Source of the DNA: Viscum album
Taxonomy: Eukaryota; Streptophyta; Magnoliopsida; Santalales; Viscaceae
Length of the DNA stretch: 64,000 nt
NCBI GenBank assembly: GCA_963277665.1
Contig: CAUJRU010000138.1
Location: 1,426,001-1,490,000 of the forward strand
Direction of reading: 5' to 3'
Part shown: positions 1-15,499 of the stretch, in pieces
Layout of the letters: every line of letters starts with the position of its first letter
Numbering within the stretch: position 1 is the first letter of the stretch
Position numbers and translations under genes: made by a program
The notes under the pieces: generated by a model
Told to the model about the DNA's origin: nothing
Seen by the model: the letters and a program-made list of their open reading frames with translations, nothing else
The model's database searches: none

Positions 1-3000
1 ATATATATCATTTATTTTTCAATACATTCCTTACAAAAAAGAAATATATGTATCGTTCACGCATACTTATGATACACCATCTCAATGAATGGGGCATTTC
101 ATTTCACTTATAAAAATATTATGGATAATTATAAATACATATGTAATGAATATATATTATAATCACATTATTTTAAAATTTTATTGATTTTTAAATCATA
201 TTGTATGTATGATGAAAAAAATAATATGCCAAAAAAGACTCGAACAATGTGGAAATTAACGATTGAAATAATGAAAACAATAAAACAGTGTTGAAAAAAT
301 TATAATAAGATAAAATAATAAGTTAATATATTATATTATAAATATTATATTCTTTTTTATAAGTTAATAACATGAAAAAATCTATTATACATGACTTTAA
401 AGGATTTCCAAAAAACAATTGCATGTTAATGGATTAATTCTGAATTTCATTTAATTATGGCTTATTGTAATATTATGAACATACATTCTAATATACAGTG
501 TATTTAATTAAAATATAAAATTGATTATAATTAATTGTTAATTATTCATGTAACATTCCATTTATATGTAATTTATTTCATCTAAGGGGATTTCAACTAA
601 TGGTTACCAAATGGTAATAAAATTTTATATCTCAACACATTTTCAATGGTTATATTACATTCATATTTTTAGTAATATATGAATATGTGAATAATTAATT
701 TTACTATCTATTAATATATTAAAACATATTATCATTTTATTTATATTGGATATACAGGATCAATTCGTTGATTAATTCGAACTTAAACATTAAATCATTT
801 TATATGTTTAATTTACAATCTCATTCTAATCGCGATTTCTAATTCAGGAAATATTAGAAAGGATTATATATGAAAATTTTTAGATAAAGATTTAATTTTG
901 ATCATGTTTATTTATTAATAACATTATTTAATTAATAGAGTAAATTTACAATTATTGGTATTGAAAATGATTTACAATTTGTTTTATAAGACAACACAAT
1001 GTCATTTTTCTCTTTAATTTGAGAAATATTTCATTATAAAAAACTAGTTTTATAAATAGTTTTTTAAAAATATTTTTTACATATAAAAATGATTTATTAT
1101 AGATAATTTTACCATTTTTATATATTACATTTTTTCAATGGAATAGATTTTTTGGGTTTTAAACAATAAATTTTTTAACATTTTTACCTTGGAAAAAGCT
1201 TGTTATTTTGACCTTTATAGCATAAAAGGAATTACCCAACATAATTTCATTGATTCGTTATTTAAAATTTTAAATGATTAATTTTTAAACAGAATTATTT
1301 TTTAAATTTTATTTCGTGAATAAAATTATTTCCAAAATGGTTTTCACCATTAAATTAAAACATTCCTTAGGATTTTTTTAAAAAAATACTTATTTTTTCC
1401 CATTAATGTAAGAAAAAACCCTCCATTCTTTGTCCACAATGGATAAAAAATATTTATACCAAACTTATTCATCTTATGTATGGATTTTTTTCCAAAGACA
1501 ATATTGAAATTCATTTGGATGATTTTTTCTTATAGTCCCAATGAAATATTCACCTTCCGGCAAGCATTAGACCTTAAATTTATCCTATTTATCCATATCA
1601 TTTATCATGGATATGTTTTTTTTCCTATATTGTTTTCTATTTTACATGAGGTATTTTTTTTAGTTGTTTGATTATCTTGGGAAATATTTATAAATATGTA
1701 ATCTCTACTAAAAATTTATATTTTATGAGGAAAAGTGTTCCATAATTAAATTAATTATTCAATATATTAGAAATTATTTGGACATGAACTATACTGGTTG
1801 GAAACTAGGAAATGTAGGCCCCTCTATCCATTAGTAGTCTCATGTGATGAAATCCATTGGTGATTAATCCCTTGAATTTGTTTCCATACACAAATAGATG
1901 GGTTTCTCCCATGATACCTAAAATATCACGAAAATATTTCTTGATAGTAAAGTTATAATTGTATGAGGAAACATTACTTCTAAAAATTAATCAATTTTAT
2001 CATTTATGTGATTTTTATTATCTATGAAAACATCTCATTAATATTATCTATAAATGAATTCCCATTTTTAGTTTATTGATTTAATAACTTGGGTGTTTAG
2101 TTATTTATATTGAGACGTTTATTAATCCTTATCCAGTTATTTAAATGTCTTGTGTTTTTGGTTATTTACCATTATATACGGTTTATGAACTCCGTCTATA
2201 TTTATTAATTACATTACATGTGTGTTAATGTAATTATCAAGACATTTTTATTATTCTATTTGATTCATTTTTAATGTATTTAACCCTTAAAGGGAATTTG
2301 AGCTCACCATTATTTTTTTACTTCCATAGAATTACATAAAGATTACTAATAATGATTTCCAATGATTTGATAACTAGGTACGAAATTATAATTGAACGAA
2401 ACAAATGTATTATAATTAGTTTATTAATTTGTAATTCAAGAATAATTTAGGTATCTAGTTTACCAAGACTACTAAACTCTTAATTTATATGAGATCTTAT
2501 TCCAAGTAATATTTTCAATTTAATTGTAATAGACACTACCTATAGGCTTCTATTGGTGGGTTCTATATTAATTACGAAATAATATTACAATATTTGAATA
2601 TTTATTAATTGTTATTAAAAAAGGTGGAGTTTAATAATTTACATGGAGTGTAATATTACATGGATAAATATGTTCCTGTCACAAACAGATTGAATTATAT
2701 AAATATGACTCTTTTATCTGGTAGTTTGGTGTCAAAAAATTCACTATCAGAAATTATATGATTGAAAAAATTATAAAAAAATTCTGAAAAATGTTTTAAA
2801 AAAATAGTTAGTTTTGAAGAAGCATAAGTGTACTATTAATGTTGTTATCAAAATTCGTAAATACCCATAGGACGTGATTTAATATCTTTATGATGTCTAA
2901 ATAATATTTTTTTTTAATTTTTAGAGCATATTTTTTAAGAATTCTTTTTATAAATAAGTGAAGAATTTTTTCTTAAGTTATTAATAATGTTACCATATAT

Positions 3001-6000
3001 TGTTATAAGAAAAAATAATGGATGAGTTCTTAAAATTATTATGATGAAATGATGATTTAGAAGATTAAATGATATTAATAAAAGTTTCTATAATCATTAT
3101 TATTCATTATCATTTTATTATTTTTAGTACTAATGTAAAATGTGTGATGTCATATAAGGGGTTAAAAAAATAGGACAACATACCCAAATTTCCTAGAAAA
3201 CATCACTGAACAATGAGATCATGAAATATTTCTCTATTTTAAATGATATTAGTTGATGAAATTTCTAATGTTTTAAAGGTTTAAAATATTTTCCCATATG
3301 AAGACCCCCAAAAAATATATTCAATATTGATGAAAGTAGATGTTGGTTCTCATGAAACTATTATTTTTGAGTTTTTTTAATTAATGTGAAAATTCTCAAT
3401 AATGTACCCATGTATGTAGTCTAAAAATAAGAATTCAGAATTCACGTTTAAATGTCCATATATAAATGGTGATAATTAAATTTTTTTGTTTTATTTAATA
3501 TAACTATATTATAAATATAGGATAGACGAGAGAGAATTTGAATGTATCTAGAGTCTCTATAAGATTCTAGAATTTAGTAAACCATCATTATTATTTGTTC
3601 TTTAGATATATATTTTTACAGAATATAAAATGGATGTGCTTCATGTAAAATTATATTATAATGTTTGAATTTTTTATGTTTGTTATTAAAGGAAATTAAA
3701 TAGATCATGTCTTTTTGATAATTATATATCATAAAATTATCTTTTAGATGAAAATTCATGAACCAAAATTAAATAATATTCTTTTGGGTAACTTTTGAGA
3801 TGTGGTAGGTTGAATAGATAAAAGAATTCTAAAAACAAAAATCATTGATAATGAATATATAAATTAATTTTATCGATAATTTTATAAATAACTCATTGGA
3901 CTAAATTTCACCATATGTTGTTCTCAAAATATTTATATACCCTTATAAATACAATTAATATAAATTTAATTTTAGTTTTTTCATTTTTTTATGTGGTATG
4001 GTTCATTAATAATTGTGACATTACATAACATATAGGATAATGTAGTTAAAGGAATGTTGAAATTAATACGAATTTTATGATGATTAATTTTTATTATAGT
4101 ATACATCAAAAATCTTAAGAACCATCTAGAAAATTTTGATGAGTAGGAATTTAAAATTATGTTCACGCATTACCATATTAGAGAGATCCTATATGACGGG
4201 TGAAAAGAGTAAAATTTGTAGTAAAAAATTTTCATGAATAATAAATATTTTTTTTTTGAGTTTTTAACTATTATATTCTCAAATAAATTTCATTGGGGAA
4301 GATGATTTATTAGAAATATGATTTTGTAATAGAATTCAATACGATTTCTAACTACAACAAAATAGATAGAGTGTGGATATATTAGTTTTTATTTGTATAT
4401 AGATATAATGGTCCAAATGTATTATAATTTTAGAGATCCAGAAATGATAAAGAAAATAAGGAAAATGAAGTTAAAACTAATGAAAACATAAAAATGTAGG
4501 AAAACCGATGATGAATTATGATTTAACTTTTGGGGAGGTGTTTAAAAATTATCATATTTTTTGGGATCATGTTTTGTAAGAAAAAATTGAAAAACTAATT
4601 AGATTAATTAAAATAAAACAAATATGGATATAAAAGGAGAATAACGTTGTCGGATAAAATTATATTCACTTATTTATAATATTGAATTAATGTCAAGGAA
4701 TAGATCTATATTCCTAATCCATGGATGAACCATTTAAATAATTCAATCCTTGTATAAATTATTATCTTTTTAAGCCAGTGATATTATAAAAAACCTCTTA
4801 ATATAAAATCACTCTAACATGATGTAAGGGTGAATTTTAGAGATTTGAAATTGTAAAAATTTAACAACTAATCTAACCAAACATTATTATGTGTTTAAAG
4901 AATACAAAATAAATTCACTTTTTTAATTAGTTTATTATACCAATAATCCAATATATAATGGATGAATCTATTATTGCCCAAACAATAACCTAAAAAACCA
5001 TAAACTTCTTTTTAAAAATTGTATGATTTCAAAAAAATTAAGGACAACCATCATTGTTCGTTTGGGTCTTTAACACCATATATTGGGCTATACATGGGGG
5101 TCTATCATCCAAAATTCTTCTTAAATAAATCATGTACATAGTGTTATGTTTATTTATATATTTACTCATCCATTAAAGTGCATAGTTTTAATTTAAACAT
5201 ATCTTTTTTAGGAAATGGATTTTGATAAATTATTACATTAAGATATGGACGGTACCACTTTATTCATATAAATTTTACCAAATTAGTTTGTCAATCTAAT
5301 TGTCTACATAGAATATTATGGATATATTATTCCATTTGATCTTCCCAAGAACATTTTATTGAAGAATATATGTCATTAATTGATTGTGAAATCTCAAATT
5401 GTGTCTTTTAATGATTATCCATTTTGAATTATAACACAATACATATTACATAGATTGTATCAATTTTATCTTATATTATTCCATTCCATATTCATAGTAT
5501 ATTTTCATAATATCAACATACACATCATGAAATGAATCATTTTATTCAAATAATGAGTCAATATCAATGATACTTCTTTTATATCCAATTGAGAATTATA
5601 TACATAAATTCCATTTTTTATATTTTCTATGAATTAATTGATCTTATTCAGAAAATATTTAATGAGACTCGCTTATTGGGGATTACGTTAATAAGATCTT
5701 CTTCAAATTTTTAGGTGATCACCACAACCTCATTATTTTCATATTATTTTATAGTAACATTTTTTGTGTCTGTAATTCAAGTAAGCTATATTTATCTTAT
5801 ATCCATCTCTATATTATCCGTCTAAACTTAATGTTGAGTGATATCTTTGGCGTACATTTCAAAAATACAACAAATAAAATTAAATATTTGTTGGGTAAAA
5901 TATTGTGGCATGTCATTTAAAAATTTATTAGATGAATAATTGAAATATGGTCACAGTCTATTGATTATTCATCTTATGGGATTTTTAATCCAAATTTATC

Positions 6001-6764
6001 ATATTTTATATTATTTTATGAATCATTTGGTAATTTTTAGGTATAAATGTTTTCTAATTTTTTTGGTATATCAAACCCCGTGTTTTTCTCTATGTAAGAT
6101 AGAGATGATATCAATTCTGGGATCACTGGAAAAATCAACCTATTTTAAAATGGGGGATATATTCTACATCATTCTCTTCTCTTTATTCTTAAATTTCCTT
6201 AAAAACATGGTATTAATTAAATTCATCTCTTATAAAATGATACTATCAGAAAAATAATTTCAGTATAACTAAAGAAAAAACCCAAGTCATAAAAAGATTA
6301 AATTTTGATTTATATAAATAAATGTATAAGAATATCTCTAATACCACTTATTATATTCAAATAATTATGTAATTTATACCATGATGGGTGATAGTGGCGG
6401 TTCATATATATTAGTTCTTTTCAATAACCAATTTATTATTTTTACACTTTTACACACTTTTTGTAACACATTCAATCATATAGGTGAATCAATTCTCAAT
6501 TTCGCTATCTAGTCTTAATTTTAATTTATCACATAAAAACCAAGAACAAACATGGGAATAGAAAAAGGATTTACAATGTTCAACTCTATATATGAGATAT
6601 CAAATCGTTGGTGGGATATAAGAAAACTCTTGGGTATACAACCAACTAATAAGATAATTTGAATGTTATATTAATTTTTTGATTCTATAGAGTGTATATC
6701 AGTAAGAGATGGTTTCTACACCTAGAAATTATGTCCATTAAATGACATTATCATTTAATATAGG
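1..6764. other. AT-rich stretch without recognisable genes
   Basis: The stretch is very AT-rich with scattered homopolymer A/T runs and almost no CpG. The longest open frames are about 60 to 105 codons, rich in Phe, Ile, Tyr and Asn as expected from random AT-rich DNA. I see no retroelement protein motif, RNA gene or tandem array here. It is most likely very old, methylated and mutated transposon sequence, but that is inference from composition alone. Confidence 0.6.
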
Positions 6765-9700
6765 TGTAATAACCTTAAAATCTGATGAATATATATTTAT
6801 TGATATTAATTTTTTTTAATTCTATTTTTTATTTTTTCTATTAAACATTAGAATGTATGTTATTTTATTTCTATTCATTTCATTTCAAACAACCTATTAT
6901 TCTTTTATTCACAATCGATTATATATATGATACTAATATTTCATCAATGTATCTCTGGTTATTTGATTCTTGTTCTATTTTATATCCATGAGTACAAATC
7001 TATTATATTGTATTTTTTAAATTGACTATCAGAATCCAACTCACCAGTGGTTGGATAATTGGTAGAAACAAGAGTGTGACTTCCCATAAACTCCCTAAAT
7101 AGTGCAGGTGATATTGACTAGCAATAAGAATTAATTTCACACATACGGGAAGAATTATTATATTTTTTTTATACATACAATCACATTTAAAAATGCTTAT
7201 GAAATGATTAATTTAATGTTATAAAATTCAACATTATGTCATATATCTATATACCACATTCAGTGTATGAAAAAAATATGAAAACCATTAGGGAAAAATT
7301 CCATCACAATAAAACCATAAATAAATTTCAAACTATAGAAAAGATGGTAACTTCAATCAAATGTAACACTACTATTACCCTCGATCTGTCCAACTCAAAA
7401 TATACACTCCCTGCTCCCATTCCACCAAGGAGACAATTGTTATTCCAATCACATGTATAAGAAATGAAATCTGAGGGAATATAACATATAGGTATGAGTA
7501 TAACAATACCTTTCATGGAACATTGAAATCACTAATCATAAATCGTCAAGAGTAGTCAAGTTATCAATATACATGAATACCAATCATGATATGGTAAATA
7601 ATGATAATCAAACTAGATGTATTCCTAACTAACTCCATATATCAATAGGTGTAAATAATAATTTGAGAATACGATTTTTCTCAAGGATTCAAGGTAATTA
7701 TCATCTAGGGGAATCATCTACCCGATCCTCTTCTTCACTAATATCACACTGTTATGATATAGTGATCATCAAGACTATATGAGGAGGTACTCAATGAATC
7801 TATGAATATGTCGATATCAAGGTTGGGGATCACACCCAAAACCACCAGTGGAAAACAAATATACTACGAGACTATTCATCTAGATATTGGCTCAATACCA
7901 TGTTCATGGTTGACATTCTAAGTGATGAAGATATGATAGAGAATCCATCCCCATGGCTAGTGGGGGATACCATTAATTATCAACATCATAACCCAAAATT
8001 GGTATCAAAATACTAATATACTGATATAATTTTAATCAATTACTCATATTTATAGACCAATGGAACACAGTCAACTAAACCAGGAATATAATAATGATAA
8101 AATAGAGCATAATATGTCTTGAATGAAGTACACGTTGTGTACTAGGGTACACGGCATGTTTTGATATCCTCAGGTATTCCCATATATCACAATCCACAAT
8201 TTATGTCATAACATAAATAAAGGACATTTCCATTATCGTTGCATGATGTATATAGTTCAGGCCGAATCTCATTGTGTTTCCTTCCCATTCCTTTTTAAAT
8301 CTGGTTATGCATGTGAATTTCAGTCATGCCCATGCACAAAGAAATGTCCAATTACACTTTTGTCAATCGTTTCTCTACCCATTCCCATATTAGTTTTTGT
8401 GCATATTACCATGCACCATTTTTGGTTCACACCAAGTTGCAAGAGAAAGGTCACAAGGAATGTGACACAATACATGTTTAATTTTATGTTGTTCTCTTCC
8501 CATAAATTATATAGAAACATATAAGGAATTACATCACATGTATTGTTTAGAAAACCATCCATGAAGTAATTTTTACTATAGAATCTCAGTAATTATTCGC
8601 ATGTTTCCTGATGACATTGTTGTCTTCGGATTCTCTACTAATATTACCCATAGAGTGTATATCTAGGTTGTCCAATGCCTGATCCATATTTGGCGACTTG
8701 ATTTTGGACATTGATATTTTAAAATAACAAAATTTTTTAAACCATGGTTTTTCTATGAATAATACATTTATTTGGGAATCACCAATATAATCCCAAGCTA
8801 CCTTTAAAAACCCACATCCATTATCACTCCTCAATATTGAACATCAATAATGGAATTTATCAACATTTTCAAAGAACTATCATAGAATGATCAAAATATT
8901 TGTAATCATCAAACCACCCATCAATGAAATATAAGTGATGAATGTGCAATGAAATGAGGGTTCTAATTCTAAAATAAATAAATATGCATAAATCACATCC
9001 ATTGTTTATGATGTATTTGATTAATTTCTTTTATAGTGATTAATGAAGAGTAACAAATGAATAACCATAATAATTCACCAACCCCATGTGAATAAAACAT
9101 AATCTATAATATCATGATAAAAACATGAATCAATCTATTTGAATAGACTATCCCTATTCATCAAATGGAATAATAATTTGAAAATAAACTATTAAAAATT
9201 GAATTTGTTACCTGGTGTTGGGATTAAATTTTGATTAGGAATGAATCCCCATTGTCTTTTATGTTGATACACATTTATTTAGTTCATGAAAAAAAATACT
9301 GGTTCTATTTTCATTCTCTACACTCTCTTATAATAGAACCTCTCAGAATAGTAATGTTAGATGGCTAATATAACGGATTTTTATTGACCATATATTCATA
9401 GAGGAAATTAGGCATCTATGTTTAAAAATAACATATAAAATTTTATTTAATATAATTTATTATTTTAATTTTTTCTAACACATTATACAAATATATTACA
9501 TGAACTATAATTATTTCATGCCTAGGGTGAATTCCATATTTCAGATTTAGGGGAAATCTCAGATATTGGACCAAAGACTCCCCTCATAGATTATGCCATT
9601 ATATCTAAAAAACTATTTGAGCATTATTTTTATATATTAGATATTAATATAACATAAACACTTATCCTATATAGGATTGTGAATCTCCCACCATCATTGT

Positions 9701-9839
9701 CTTTGGATCCAAAAATAAACCTACATATATCCCAAAGAATATGGTTGAAAAATAGAGAATTAAAATTAACTCCACATTAGTGATTTTCATATCATAATGA
9801 AAATTTAATACAAATAAAGTTTATTGTAAAGGGCTTACA
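6765..9839 (-). mobile_element. Probable 3' LTR of the minus-strand gypsy element
   Basis: Read on the minus strand, the sequence after the integrase relic shows a purine tract (gggagtgggata, about 9846-9857) and then TGTAAGCCC beginning at 9839. This is the usual arrangement of polypurine tract and 3' LTR start in plant Ty3/gypsy elements. A minus-strand end in ...GGTTATTACA at 6765 (plus strand TGTAATAACC) would give a 3075-bp LTR. That is close to the 3.1 kb LTRs of the gypsy element at 25438-47271, and the ends share TGTAA/TTACA. A TATAAAA-like box lies near 9030-9036 on the minus strand. The inner boundary is well placed. The outer boundary rests only on terminal symmetry and expected length, and no matching 5' LTR could be aligned. 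Short open frames inside (7236-8834) match nothing I know. Confidence 0.4.
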
Positions 9840-10089
9840 TTTAGTTATCCCACTCCCTAGTTCTCTCTTGAAATTTTTCATCTTACCATTAGACACACTT
9901 GAATGGAAGATTTTTCTTGCTGTAGATCTTATTTAGATGATATTAGATCATTACCAGGTATAAAACAATAAAATCTATATCCTCAATGCTTATATAATTC
10001 CATTTATTGCATGTTTTTAGTCATGTACAAACCACTACTACTATGAAATTTAGAAGATTTAATTTAACCATTCGTAGAGTGGTTGTATG

Positions 10090-12762
10090 GAAAAGTGATA
10101 TTCCACCTCACTGAACCTACATTTTATCCTAAATGGTAAAAAGAATATCAAAGATAACTATTCACCCAATTAAAATTTCCATAAATTACATCAAGGTGAG
10201 ACCTTATGGAACACATGATCTCACTCCTCGAGATCCATAGTCTATTATCATTGGTATCCATAATAATTCTAATAGCTGTAGGAGTTCTTCATATAGTTCT
10301 AGATGATATGATACTTCTCAATTGTATCTCACACCAACTCAAGGCCAATGAGTGTTGAATTTCATAGACTAGATAAACATAATTAAGACCTATATGTTTT
10401 CCCATATATAGCATCTAGTATTTCTATAATGATGGTTTAATGGTCACTCTAGTTGAATGAAAATGAAACCAATGGTAGAAGATCCTCACAACTTGGAACG
10501 AAGTCCAACAAAGATGCCCAGATCATGTCATCAAGAAAACTAATTTACAATAAGTATGTGATACAATATATGGGTGAAAATATATTCTCAAAAAAATGAT
10601 CCCCAATGGTAGATGATAAAACTCTACATATAAAATACATGATTTAATCACCATAGTCTAAAATGGTCATTGAGGTAACACTGTGAATATAGACTTTCTC
10701 CTCCACAAAATTACATCTAAAGTGCTCTACTAAAGGATTATATCAGAATTCATTGAAATGTGTCGACATTATGATTTGGTTTATGATTTCGATAATGGAA
10801 TCATTTTCTATATATATTCATTTAATCCACATAATTAATTAGAATGATATTATCTACCATTTCTTCATTAACTCATATAGGGGTTGGGATAATGCCACAA
10901 TAACATGTTCCACAACCATCGCCTATTGATAGGTGAGGAATCAAGAGTCACACTCTACTATACACTTCTTTATATCCTACATCCAAAACTACTATCATGG
11001 TCCTATTACATCTTCAATACACAAGGATATACAACCATGTGAATTGTATGAAACCCCATTAGTGGGTCCTCATAAAACATCACTACTACAACCATCTTCC
11101 CTATAAAATTGATGATGTGCTCCCAACCTACGTAGAGTCTATTATAAGTTCATATAATTGATATATAAGTGAAAAAGTTTTCATAGTAGTTATCTCCATT
11201 ATGATCCTTCATAACAATTAGTACAGGTTTTGGGGTCAATACTATAATTTAGGACTATGATTCACCACACCATTCTGTAGGTACAACTACAACATGAATT
11301 ATTTCTCTAATGCCTCCCTAAAAAACTATGAACAAGATCTCATGCTAAGAGAATATGTGACCATGTTCCTCTTCCATGGGTTATAGGATATACCTATATT
11401 ATAATCATATAAAAACACTAACCATCCCCTATATCACAAAATATGATAATTCTAGGAGATGATGTACAAGATACTCGTGTGGTATTATTTTATGATTAAC
11501 CTCTCACCCATAAGGTATATCCATTATATATTTTTGTTGAAGACCACTGCTGAAATCTCTGGATCGTGGGTCACATAGTTATACCCATGTGGTCTCAATC
11601 ATTGAGAACCATATGAAATATCTACAAGCATATGAATTAGAAAAAAACTATGCTAATTTCCCATAATTTACCATACACTACTTACTTGAAACGATACGTA
11701 ATAAATATCATGATTAGATATATCATTATCCTCATCCATAGTACCAAAAAATACTACATTATGAATTCTATACCAGTGAATGGATTCGCATTTTAATTTA
11801 AATATGTTAAGTGAGTTGATATCCTAAAAAAACTAGACAAGAATATTCTATATAATCTTATCATCCATTGGAATCTATATACCTTTGTTACACTATTGGG
11901 TTTATACCAAGATAACTACACATAAAAAATTTATGTGCCCGCTATTACACTATATATTGTGATGAAATAACTCAAAAATTAGACCTCCTGAATCCAATAT
12001 TAATACATCAAGAGTTTCCAAGTGTTTATGTGATATCTGAGTAAGTCTTGTACCATCCAAATTTGTTTCATATACTCATACATGGATACAGTGTGCACTA
12101 AGAATTTATCAATGAAAACCACCACCTATAAGACTTAGATGTTATGAATGTTATAGTTAATTATTCTCTTGAAAACTATTGATGAATTAATAAACACAAA
12201 ATTCATCACATTGTACACAAAATGAACATAAAATCCTTGTAATGTTACCTTCAATATATCCATGTTGTGTAATCGAAGATGGATCTTACCTAATATAAGG
12301 TTTATATTTGAGAACAATATGACATATCTTAACATTTTTAAATGTTGACCGATAATCATTAGTGGATTATTTTTATTTGTATTTATATTAATCTAGTGAT
12401 GATATTCCATTTTCAAACTCAATATATCATTCATATTCATAATGAACAAAACTGGTTATGAAAAGGTTGGCACATAAGGTCTAATAAATCCCATTCCCTT
12501 ATAAATATTTTAACTGGACCTCCATCTAATTAATCATTATATGTTCCATCCAATATGTTTTTTTAGTTTTCGTGACAATCTCTTGGTGCATCAAAATGTA
12601 TAGGTATATGACTTTATGTGGTGGTAATACTGAAATTTCTATCAATAATATGATTTCATACTTCTCTAGAAATGAAGGTATCTTAAATCCCATCACATCA
12701 ACTTCTCTAAGGGTGATACTATCAAACTGCTGAGCAGTCCCTTTCTCTTCTTGGATTTCCAT
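10090..12762 (-). pseudogene. Ty3/gypsy pol relic (protease/RT, RNase H, integrase)
   Basis: This is a decayed polyprotein gene of a Ty3/gypsy retrotransposon, broken by many stops and frameshifts but with domains in the right order and spacing. The PR/RT junction has LPPHK (12526-12762). RT has GFIRP and PVLF near 12480, then VVFIDKFLV at 12122, where the second catalytic Asp of the FIDD box is Lys. A FLGHVIS-like string is near 11980, and THDPEISAVVF of RNase H near 11565. Integrase shows EIINQIIMSTHF (10755-10793, matching the family VDRLTKSAHF region), LDDMIWASLLDF (10451-10536), a GLELVRDTIEK string (10311-10344) and DHVFHKVSP (10195-10220). The distances agree with those of the plus-strand gypsy pol at 40075-42520. 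It is certainly non-functional. Assignment to Ty3/gypsy is firm. Assignment to a chromovirus lineage is likely but not proven. Confidence 0.82.
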
Positions 12763-14459
12763 CTAAACCATGAAGGAAATATTTATCCTATCAATATAGA
12801 TAAAATTCATCCTCCTTCATAAATATTTAATCATGGAATGAAATATGGATATCCAAAAAAATATTATTGAATCATATAACCCCATCATATATATAAATAG
12901 GTTTCATAATAATCATTCTTAATAATGATTCAATTCATACTATCAATAGTTATTGGTAATCAATTATTTCTTCTATTAATTGTCTCAAAGTGAAAATGTC
13001 AAGCGAGGGATTAACCATAATTTCAATGTCTTTGAGAAGAAATGAGGATAGATAATAGTGGATCACACAAGTGTATATTTGTAATAAAAATAAATTATAC
13101 AAGACAAATATTTTATCTATAATAATCCATATCTCATTGTGTTCATTGGAATTCACTGTCTACATCATTCATCTTCCCTAGCCACCATCTCCTTGGGCAG
13201 AGTATAGACCACCTATGGGTGGTTGTGTAAATAAATCAAACATCCTTCTACCTCTTTATTCTCTACACACTCCTCTTTCACCTCCACATACTTCCTTTTT
13301 TCCTTTCTTATACCACTATATCTGGTTAGGTGGTCCATTAAACATTTATTTAATAGTTACATGACAAGTTATAAAATCCCATACATGATGTCCACATCCA
13401 TCCTAGGAGAAATGGAATCTCATATAGGATGGATAAAACCATCATAAGATAAAATAAATATATATCCAATATCAACAGACCATTCTTTGAAGTGTATCAC
13501 ACACCCATATCATCGTGACCTACATTTTCAGATAGCTACAAATGTATTCACTCTTGTGTGACAACTTCCTGCACCAAAAAACTATTCATACTATTATAAA
13601 TATATCCATAGAACAATGGTTCACATTACGACTCAACCATGGGTGGGAATTAAAAGACATAAAACAATATCCATGATATATTAGTATATTCCTCACTTGA
13701 ATTTCTAACATAAATGAACAGATACCAAACCATATCCCTCGAGTGTCATGAGAGGCCAATTATCCTCTCTAAATAACAACTGACAATAAATAAAATAGAT
13801 TTATTTCCTATAAACTCCTTGGATATGAAATGGATGAATTTTGGTCATATAGATATCTTCTTAGAGGAGATTCTTAGAATTTGACCCCGAGATATCCATC
13901 TAATAATGTCTCTGAATCAAAATAATCCATTATCTGCTAATGGAGAGCGTTATAGAACTCACCACTTGGGATAATAACATTATTTATTTGTATGGAGTAG
14001 GAAGAAAACACAATGAACTATTTGTAGAATTTTGTTAACATCCTAGGGTCATCGATAGCCACATGAAGTGGGTGGTCACAACCTCTAAAACTCATAGAAT
14101 ACACTCAATTACTCCACAACCCCAACCAGAATTGCTAGTGAATGTATATTCTCTATGATTACTATAAATATTAGAAACCCACTCGTAAGTTCCACCTATT
14201 TTAAATTACCATATAATTATGCCCCATCACTAAATTGATCAATCCAAAAATCATGCTGTAGAAACCAAGATGTAAATATTGGAAAAGTCATCAGAAAATA
14301 AAATCCTGATATAACAATCTCAATTAATATATCATGGAAGATATATCAAGAAGAAAATGAGATCCAAATCTCAAATTATTTGATGCAAACAGAAATATTT
14401 CCCACAATCCCAAAACAATTCCTCATAACTAAACAGAAGACCAAAATATTTTCATAAGG
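12763..14459 (-). other. Internal region of minus-strand gypsy element, gag not recognisable
   Basis: By position this should hold gag and the start of protease of the minus-strand gypsy element. I could not find a zinc knuckle or a convincing gag domain in any frame. An open frame at 12950-13156 on the minus strand has no recognisable motif. Composition resembles the adjoining pol relic, slightly richer in G+C than the flanks. Confidence 0.35.
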
Positions 14460-15499
14460 TGGAACCTGACTCTATTTACACTCCATCAATATTTAACCCA
14501 TCATGAACTATTAGTTTGGAGATATGCTAAGTGTGGAATCCCATTCCATATATACGAAATACTAATCTTATTTAGTAGCCATAAAATTTTCAACATCATC
14601 ATGTTTTCTCATCTATCCTCACTAATATAAGGCCTCCTCACCAGATTTCAAAAAATTATAAAACAGAGAACATTTAGATTTAAGATTTGGAATATCATTT
14701 TGAGTTTATGTTTCTGGAATAAACGGACTAGCTCTCTTATGTATTAAATTCTAATATGATGGATCTGGAACCAAATATGTTTTATTTTCAACTAATCCTT
14801 TTTCGCCACGTTGATACCAAAAAAATTATAATCCTTACAAAAACATAAATGCAATAGATGATGTATAACATTGTCAAAAAAATTTAATGTATCAAGAACA
14901 AATTTCTGAAACTATCTTTAAATAGTACCTTCCGAAACAAAATCTGAATTTGATGACGCAATTGATATAGAAGCTTCAACACACTCAATGTAGATATTAT
15001 TTTTACCATATCGTTTTTGATTTTTATATTATTTATCTGATAATAATCATGTAATAGATTCTCGTTTATATTTCCTAAGACCATTGTAATAAAATAATTA
15101 TTATAGATCCTTTTTACTGATTGAAAATTAGTATTATATTTTAACACCATAACATATTCTATAGAATAAGATCATAGCGAGGAACTAGGTTATCAATGGA
15201 TCATGGGGCCCATAGAGGTTTGGCATTGTTAAAATAACAATATTTAATATATTATATAGGACAGAAGATATATTTTGAAAATAATTGAATATCTATCAAA
15301 AATATTTCATATGATACAAACACTATTTTATAAGACATAATATATTTTATATTTCATTTAATTTTTGTACAAATTACTGCTAGGACATTTTATTCATTTA
15401 TAATATAAAAAATTTGTAAATAAAAAGGACTCATTGATTGAAAAATATTATAAATTATTTTAGTTAATATAATAATTAATAAATAATAATTTTAGGGAA

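Noticed and set aside
5940..6257. Plus-strand frame of 105 codons with membrane-like composition
   Set aside because: AT-rich DNA encodes Phe/Ile/Leu/Tyr by default, so apparent membrane segments are a composition effect.
8586..8834. Minus-strand frame beginning MRSDNG, resembling the RSDNG block of copia integrases
   Set aside because: Only five residues match, the downstream residues do not continue as integrase, and the frame lies in the proposed gypsy LTR.
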